A DNA stretch of 9,180 bases, taken from positions 1 through 9,180 of the forward strand of contig JABDIZ010000162.1 of assembly GCA_013003465.1 (NCBI GenBank). Direction: 5' to 3'. Position numbers and translations under genes: made by a program. Origin of the DNA: Rhodothermaceae bacterium (GTDB lineage: Bacteria > Bacteroidota > Rhodothermia > Rhodothermales > Rubricoccaceae). Within the stretch, counting starts at the first letter, position 1. Each line of letters opens with the position of its first letter. Positions 4,699 to 9,180 of this stretch are shown one piece after another. A model generated the notes under the pieces. The model saw only the letters and a program-made list of their open reading frames with translations. It was not told the origin of the DNA and did no database searches.

Positions 4699-7221
4699 AT
4701 GTTTCGTCTGAGCACGCTGCTCTCGCTTCTCGTCCTCGCGCCCCTCGTCACAGCCCAGACGGCCTCCATCACCGGTACGGTGGCTGACGCCGCTTCAGGG
4801 GTGTCCCTACCCGGCGCCCACGTTGTCTTGGAGGGAACCGGCTTGGGGGCTATCACCGACCTCGACGGCCGCTTTACCCTCACCCGCATCGGACCAGGAA
4901 CCTACGTGCTGGTCGCCTCCTCGGTCGGGTTCGAGACGGCGCGCGAAGTGGTGACGGTGGCGCCCGGCGCGGCGGTGACGCTCACGCTTCTTCTCGGCGT
5001 AACGGCTGTGGACGTGGGTGAGGTGGTGGTGACCGCGCGCGAGACACTGACAGGCCTCGGCGTGCTCGACCTGCCGGGCTCGGCGCACTACATTGGCCCC
5101 GAGGTGCTTGACCGCGCTGCGCCGACCGATGTGCACCGCGTGCTCCGCGAGGTGCCCGGCGTCAACCTGCAGGAAGAGGATGGCTACGGCTTGCGGCCCA
5201 ACGTGGGACTGCGCGGGACCGGCACGGAGCGCTCCAGCAAAATCACGCTCATGGAGGACGGCGTGCTGATGGCGCCCGCGCCCTACGCCGCGCCTGCTGC
5301 CTACTACTTCCCGACCATCGGCCGGATGGATGGTGTGGAGGTGCGCACCGGCTCCTCGCAGATCAAGTACGGCCCGTACACCACGGGTGGCGCGCTCAAC
5401 CTGATCGCGGCGGGCATCCCCTCGCGCTTCGAGGCGCGTGCCGATGCACTCATCGGGCCCAACGGCCAGCGTACGGTACACGCCCGCACGGGAGGCGTCT
5501 GGACCGATGTCCAAGCGCTCGGCGGTCTCGGCGTCGGCTTTGTGGGCGAGGTGCACACTGACAACGTGGATGGCTTCAAGACGCTCCAGAGCACAGGCGG
5601 GCAACTCGTGGACGACTACAACACCGGCTTCGACAAGACCGATTTCTTCGGACGCCTGCGACTGGCCTCGCCGACCGCCGCGCGGGTCTACCAGTCGCTC
5701 ACGCTCACCGCGAGCCGCACCGACGAACTCTCGAACGAGACCTATCTCGGCCTGACGGCAAACGACTTCGCGGCGTCGCCCTACCTCCGCTACGCGGGCT
5801 CGCAGGTGGACCAGATGGACGCCGACCACACAGCCCTCCGCGCCCGCCACGTTGCCGTCTTCTCGGATCGCCTCGACCTCACCACGACGGTTTACCGCAA
5901 TACCTTCCGCCGCAACTGGTACAAGCTCGACAAAGCCCGTGACGGCCTCGTGGATGATCCCACAGACGACGGTCTCACCGACGCCTCGGTCAGCATCGCC
6001 TCGGTCCTGAGCGATCCGACGACCTTCGCGGACGAACTGGCGCTGATTCGTGGAGAAGGCGCGGCCGATGGGCGCCTCTACGTCAAGGCGAACAACCGGA
6101 GCTACACCAGCCAGGGCGTGCAGTCGGTGGCCGGGCTGCGTCTCGGTCGCGCCGACGCGGGTGCGCTCCTGGAAGTCGGGCTCCGCGTCCACGGCGACGA
6201 GATGGACCGCTTCCAGTGGGTAGACCAGTACGCGATGGACGCAGGCGCGATGACGCGCACCGAGGCAGGTACGCCGGGCACCGACAGCAACCGCCTGGAG
6301 TCAGCACGCGCGGTGGCGTCGTTCCTGCAAACCGAGGTCAGGCTCGGTCGGTGGACGGTTACGCCGGGCCTTCGCTACGAGCACATCACGCTCCGCCGCG
6401 AGGACTTCGGCAAGACCGATCCCGAGCGGACGGGCGCGAACCTGACGACGCGCGAGAATACGGTAGACGTGCTCATCCCCGGCATCGGGTTGCTCGTGCA
6501 CGCCACCGATGACCTAGGCATATTTGCGGGCGTACATCGCGGCTTCGCACCGCCGGACTCGCATCCGGAGACGCAGCCTGAGTCGAGCGTGAACGTCGAG
6601 GCGGGTCTCCGCTACGGTACGGATGTGCTCGGTGTACAGGCGGTTGGCTTCTGGAATGCCTACAGCAACCTGCTTGGCTCTGACCTTGCCGCCTCCGGCG
6701 GATTGGGCTCAACGGACCAGTTCAACGGGGGCGCCGTGGACGTGAAGGGCGCCGAGCTTTCGGTCACAGCCGATCTCGCGCCTGCGCTCGACCTCGCAGC
6801 GTGGACGCTGCCGGTGCGCCTGGCCTACACGTTCACCGACGCCCGCTTCCAGTCGGCCTTCGAGAGCGAGTTCGAGGGCTGGGGCACCGTCGCCGAGGGC
6901 GATGCGCTGCCGTACCTCGCGCCGCATCAACTCGCGGCCAGCGTGGGCGTGGAGCGGGGCATGTGGACGCTCCACCTCGCCGGGAGCTACGTCGCCGCGA
7001 TGCGGTCGGAAGCCGGGCAGGGTGCCATCCCCGATGACCAGCGCATCGACGCGCGCTTCGTGCTCGACGCCTCGACTGAGTTCGCCGTCACGCCGCAGGT
7101 GGCGCTCTTCGGCCGCGTCCACAATCTCTTGGATGAGACTTACATCGTCGCGCGGCGGCCGGCCGGGTTGCGCCCCGGATTGCCACGCACCCTCGCCGTC
7201 GGTCTCCGCGCCCGCCTCTAG
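4699..7221 (+). CDS. TonB-dependent outer-membrane receptor, FecA-like
   Basis: This 840-residue protein begins with a signal peptide (MFRLSTLLSLLVLAPLVTAQ, cleavage likely after Ala19). A carboxypeptidase-regulatory-like domain follows (about 22-100; SITGTVADAASG, LPGAHV, TDLDGRFTL, GTYVLVASSVGFE), as in Bacteroidota receptors. A TonB-box-like segment VDVGEVVVTAR lies at 104-114. The plug covers about 115-237, with VLREVPGVNLQEEDGYGLRP, NVGLRGTGTERSSKITLMED and GALNLI. The rest is the 22-strand barrel, with late motifs GSDLAASGGLGSTDQFNGG and LLDETYIVARRPAGLRPG. The plug (MEDGVLMAPAPY) and the end resemble ferric-dicitrate (FecA-type) receptors, so ferric chelate uptake driven by TonB-ExbBD is the best guess; the substrate is not proven. 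I chose ATG 4699 over an in-frame TTG at 4690 because it gives a compact signal peptide. It stands alone: divergent gene on the left, terminator on the right. Confidence 0.9.
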   Translation: MFRLSTLLSLLVLAPLVTAQTASITGTVADAASGVSLPGAHVVLEGTGLGAITDLDGRFTLTRIGPGTYVLVASSVGFETAREVVTVAPGAAVTLTLLLGVTAVDVGEVVVTARETLTGLGVLDLPGSAHYIGPEVLDRAAPTDVHRVLREVPGVNLQEEDGYGLRPNVGLRGTGTERSSKITLMEDGVLMAPAPYAAPAAYYFPTIGRMDGVEVRTGSSQIKYGPYTTGGALNLIAAGIPSRFEARADALIGPNGQRTVHARTGGVWTDVQALGGLGVGFVGEVHTDNVDGFKTLQSTGGQLVDDYNTGFDKTDFFGRLRLASPTAARVYQSLTLTASRTDELSNETYLGLTANDFAASPYLRYAGSQVDQMDADHTALRARHVAVFSDRLDLTTTVYRNTFRRNWYKLDKARDGLVDDPTDDGLTDASVSIASVLSDPTTFADELALIRGEGAADGRLYVKANNRSYTSQGVQSVAGLRLGRADAGALLEVGLRVHGDEMDRFQWVDQYAMDAGAMTRTEAGTPGTDSNRLESARAVASFLQTEVRLGRWTVTPGLRYEHITLRREDFGKTDPERTGANLTTRENTVDVLIPGIGLLVHATDDLGIFAGVHRGFAPPDSHPETQPESSVNVEAGLRYGTDVLGVQAVGFWNAYSNLLGSDLAASGGLGSTDQFNGGAVDVKGAELSVTADLAPALDLAAWTLPVRLAYTFTDARFQSAFESEFEGWGTVAEGDALPYLAPHQLAASVGVERGMWTLHLAGSYVAAMRSEAGQGAIPDDQRIDARFVLDASTEFAVTPQVALFGRVHNLLDETYIVARRPAGLRPGLPRTLAVGLRARL

Positions 7222-7241
7222 CTGAACATCGGACCGCATCT

Positions 7242-7280
7242 CGCAGGGGCGAGCTCAATAGATCGCCCCTGCGTCTTTTT
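7242..7280 (+). terminator. Intrinsic terminator after the TonB-dependent receptor
   Basis: A perfect 11-bp stem (7242-7252 with 7263-7273) encloses a 10-base loop and is followed by TCTTTTT (7274-7280). It starts 20 bases after the receptor stop codon and ends the receptor transcript before the cysteine desulfurase unit. Confidence 0.9.
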
Positions 7281-7339
7281 CAGACAACCCGATGCGCTCG
7301 GCGGCGTATCAGCGCCTCCACGCAATCCCTTCGTTTACG

Positions 7340-8503
7340 ATGGCGGCTCCGATCTACCTCGATTACAACGCCACAACACCCGTCGCCCCGGCCGTCGTGG
7401 AGGCGATGACGCCGTTCTGGACGCAGCATTTCGGCAACCCATCGAGCAACCACGCCTACGGCTGGCTGGCCGACGAGGCCGTGGAACAGGCCCGCGAGCA
7501 GGTCGCTGGGCTGATCGAGGCCGAACCCCGGACGCTCGTCTTCACGAGTGGCGCGACCGAATCCTGCGTGCTTGCGATGCAGGGCGCAGGCGCAGTCTAT
7601 GGTGGCAAGCGAGACCATCTGGTCGTCGCCGCGACCGAACACAAGGCTGTCCTCGCGACTGCCGAGGCGATGGCGCGCGATGGCTTCGACCTGACCATCC
7701 TGCCGGTGGACCGCAGCGGTCTGATCGATCTCGATGCGCTCCGCGAGGCCGTGACCGACCAGACGCTGCTCGTGGCTGTGATGCTGGCCAACAACGAGAC
7801 GGGCGTGCTCGGTCCGGTCCGGGAAGCGTCCGAGATCGCCCATGCCAAGGGCGCGCTCCTGATGACGGATGCTACGCAGGCCCTCGGCAAGGTGCCCGTG
7901 GATGTGGACGCGCTCGGCGCCGACCTGCTCGCCCTCTCTGGGCACAAGTGCTACGCGCCGAAGGGCGTCGGTGCGTTGTTCGTGCGGCGGCGCAATCCGC
8001 GCGTGCGGCTGCTGCCACAGATCACGGGCGGGGCGCAGCAAGACGGCCTCCGCGGCGGGACGCTCAATGTGCCGGGCATTGTTGGCCTCGGCGCAGCGGC
8101 AGCGCTCGCGCAGGACCACCTCGGCGCCGATCAGACACACCTCGCCACCCTCCGCGACCGGTTCGAGCAGGGCGTGCTCACTCGGGTCCCCGAGACGCAC
8201 GTCAACGGCGGTGGCGTGGAGCGCCTCCTCAACACGAGCAACCTCCGCTTCGACGGTGTCACGACGGCCAAGCTGCTGCCCGCCATGCGCGGCCTCGCCG
8301 TCTCGACGGGCAGCGCGTGCCAGACCAAGCACGCCAAGCCCAGCCACGTCCTCACCGCGATGGGCCTCTCGCGTGAGCAATCCTTCGCCTCCGTCCGCTT
8401 CTCCCTCGGCCGCCCGACTACCGAAGCCGAAATCGACACGGCGATTGAGGAAGTGGCCTCAGCCGTCGCTGCCGTGCGCGCGTCCACGGTCATCGTTGCT
8501 TAG
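7340..8503 (+). CDS. Cysteine desulfurase, IscS/NifS type (PLP-dependent)
   Basis: This 387-residue enzyme should convert L-cysteine to L-alanine and pass the sulfur on as an enzyme-bound persulfide, for Fe-S clusters or tRNA/cofactor thiolation. It opens with IYLDYNATTPV. PLP contacts visible are the TSGATES loop (Thr73), His101 in ATEHKAVL, Asp177 and Gln180 in TDATQALGKVPVDV, and the Schiff-base Lys203 in SGHKCYAPKGVGALFVRR. GGAQQDGLRGGTLN marks the substrate-arginine region. The catalytic Cys327 sits in STGSACQTKHAKPSHVL, the long mobile loop of class I (IscS/NifS) enzymes, not the short SufS loop. The upstream ATG at 7292 would add 16 unconserved residues, so I start at 7340, where the family begins. 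One oddity: the usual Asn after TSGATESx is Val77. The DUF2480 gene follows 63 bases downstream. The choice between iscS and nifS is not possible here. Confidence 0.93.
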   Translation: MAAPIYLDYNATTPVAPAVVEAMTPFWTQHFGNPSSNHAYGWLADEAVEQAREQVAGLIEAEPRTLVFTSGATESCVLAMQGAGAVYGGKRDHLVVAATEHKAVLATAEAMARDGFDLTILPVDRSGLIDLDALREAVTDQTLLVAVMLANNETGVLGPVREASEIAHAKGALLMTDATQALGKVPVDVDALGADLLALSGHKCYAPKGVGALFVRRRNPRVRLLPQITGGAQQDGLRGGTLNVPGIVGLGAAAALAQDHLGADQTHLATLRDRFEQGVLTRVPETHVNGGGVERLLNTSNLRFDGVTTAKLLPAMRGLAVSTGSACQTKHAKPSHVLTAMGLSREQSFASVRFSLGRPTTEAEIDTAIEEVASAVAAVRASTVIVA

Positions 8504-8566
8504 CTGTGCATCCGTCGTGCGGTCCGGGCGTTCAGAACAGGCACCACGTAACACGCGACACCACTC

Positions 8567-9145
8567 ATGGAAATCGTCAACCGCGTCGCCGAGAGCGACA
8601 TCGCCGTCTACAACCTCGAAGCCCTCTGGGACGGGCGTCTGGTGGTCGAGTTCGATCTCGCACCGTTCCTGTTGGAAGGCCTCGTGCTCCGCGAGAAGCC
8701 CTTCCGCGAGGCGATGAAGGCGCACGACTGGACGGCCTACGCCGATCAGCACGTCGCCGTCTTCTGCTCCACCGACGCCATCGTGCCCACGTGGGCCTCG
8801 ATGCTCATCGCGGCGAAGCTGGATGGAGTGGCGGCCTCGGTGGCCTTCGGGCGCAAAGCGGATCTGGTGCGCGACTACTTCGTGCGGGCGCTGGAAGCCG
8901 AGGACTGGAGCGCCTACGCGGGCAAGCCCGTCGTCGTCAAGGGCTGTGCGAGCGCCGTGGTGCCCACCAACGCCTACCTGCTGGCAACGCGCAAGCTGCA
9001 GGCCGTGGCAAGCAAGCTGATGTACGGCGAGCCGTGCTCGTCCGTCCCCCTCTGGCGCAAGAGAGCCGAAGCACCCGCAGCGAAGGCCGCGGCCAAGCCT
9101 GTCGGCATCAAAACCGCCGGGCCACCGCGCCCGAGGCAGACATGA
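8567..9145 (+). CDS. DUF2480 family protein with internal duplication
   Basis: This 192-residue cytoplasmic protein matches the DUF2480 family from its first residues (MEIVNRVAESDIAVYNLE) through FREAMKAHDW, CSTDAIVPTWA, KGCASAVVPTNAY and YGEPCSSVPLWRK. Function is unknown, but in Bacteroidota the gene commonly sits with SUF Fe-S assembly genes, which fits the cysteine desulfurase next door. Two halves are clearly related: residues 54-95 and 113-154 share D-W-x-A-Y-A, V-x-V, a Cys, A-(I/V)-V-P-T, A, K-L and a final G. Cysteines 67, 127 and 157 each lie in a conserved-looking motif and could bind metal or a cluster; that is inference. From about residue 166 an Ala/Lys/Pro-rich tail of some 27 residues goes beyond the family's usual end. 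Its stop overlaps the next start (ATGA, 9142-9145). Confidence 0.88.
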   Translation: MEIVNRVAESDIAVYNLEALWDGRLVVEFDLAPFLLEGLVLREKPFREAMKAHDWTAYADQHVAVFCSTDAIVPTWASMLIAAKLDGVAASVAFGRKADLVRDYFVRALEAEDWSAYAGKPVVVKGCASAVVPTNAYLLATRKLQAVASKLMYGEPCSSVPLWRKRAEAPAAKAAAKPVGIKTAGPPRPRQT

Positions 9146-9180
9146 TGCAGATCGACCTGAGCGGCCAGATGGTCCTGGTC
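9142..9180 (+). CDS. Start of a likely short-chain dehydrogenase/reductase (cut by window edge)
   Basis: Only 13 codons are present: MMQIDLSGQMVLV. The pattern I-D-L-S-G-x-x-x-L-V is the first beta strand of many SDR-family oxidoreductases, where the NAD(P)-binding TGxxxGxG motif would come next, beyond the window. The first ATG overlaps the DUF2480 stop (ATGA); a second ATG follows at 9145. The call rests on a very short stretch. Coupling to DUF2480 by the overlap is seen directly. Confidence 0.5.
   Translation, partial: MMQIDLSGQMVLV

Noticed and set aside
4807..6192. 461-codon open frame on the minus strand, antisense to the TonB receptor
   Set aside because: Its product is rich in His, Arg, Gly and Ala with no domain pattern, as expected for the shadow frame of a gene with G/C-ending codons; the plus-strand gene is certain.
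7292..7339. Longer start for the cysteine desulfurase at ATG 7292
   Set aside because: The added 16 residues do not resemble the family, which starts right before IYLDYNATTP; ATG 7340 fits.
7280..8380. 366-codon open frame on the minus strand, antisense to the cysteine desulfurase
   Set aside because: Same shadow-frame character; no recognisable fold, no start context, and it covers a terminator and a certain plus-strand enzyme gene.
7869..8717. 282-codon plus-strand frame overlapping the desulfurase and DUF2480 genes
   Set aside because: Ser/Arg/Pro/Ala-rich low-complexity translation spanning two well-supported genes in another frame.

Overview
The window reads as chromosomal DNA from a GC-rich member of the Bacteroidota, most likely of the Rhodothermia/Rhodothermales kind. 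The pointers are a TonB-dependent receptor with an N-terminal carboxypeptidase-regulatory-like domain, a DUF2480 protein (a family known almost only from Bacteroidota), strongly G/C-ending codons in the right half, weak Shine-Dalgarno signals, and one exact match to the Bacteroidota -7 promoter element TAnnTTTG next to a tRNA. The lineage is an inference from gene content.

Layout, left to right. (1) 110-503: a VOC/glyoxalase-like gene broken by two frameshifts, closed by an intrinsic terminator at 527-557. (2) 642-2744: a tight three-gene plus-strand operon, made of an ECF sigma factor, a membrane anti-sigma factor whose C-terminal part is built of HEAT-like repeats, and a secreted DUF4097 beta-repeat protein. 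A 16-bp perfect stem-loop at 2787-2823 separates it from the convergent genes. (3) Minus strand, 4504 down to 2827: a lipoprotein alpha/beta hydrolase lacking the nucleophile serine, an ElaA/YjcF-like GNAT acetyltransferase coupled to it by an ATGA overlap, and tRNA-Glu(CUC). (4) 4505-4698: a divergent intergenic region. (5) 4699-7221: a FecA-like TonB-dependent outer-membrane receptor, followed by a strong intrinsic terminator. (6) 7340 to the right edge: an IscS/NifS-type cysteine desulfurase, a DUF2480 protein and the first 13 codons of a likely short-chain dehydrogenase, all on the plus strand.

How the genes may work together. The sigma/anti-sigma/DUF4097 trio looks like a self-contained envelope-signalling unit: the anti-sigma would hold the sigma factor at the membrane, its HEAT part would lie across the membrane from the zinc-binding part, and DUF4097 would be an exported partner or output. 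The cysteine desulfurase plus DUF2480 pair points to sulfur mobilisation or Fe-S cluster work, since DUF2480 genes are usually found beside SUF genes in Bacteroidota. The FecA-like receptor probably takes up a ferric chelate, which would fit an iron/sulfur theme, but no regulatory site linking these units is visible.

I see no CRISPR array, insertion sequence, phage gene or classical defence system. The points most worth a second look are the nucleophile-less lipoprotein hydrolase, the HEAT-repeat anti-sigma operon, and the internal duplication in the DUF2480 protein.
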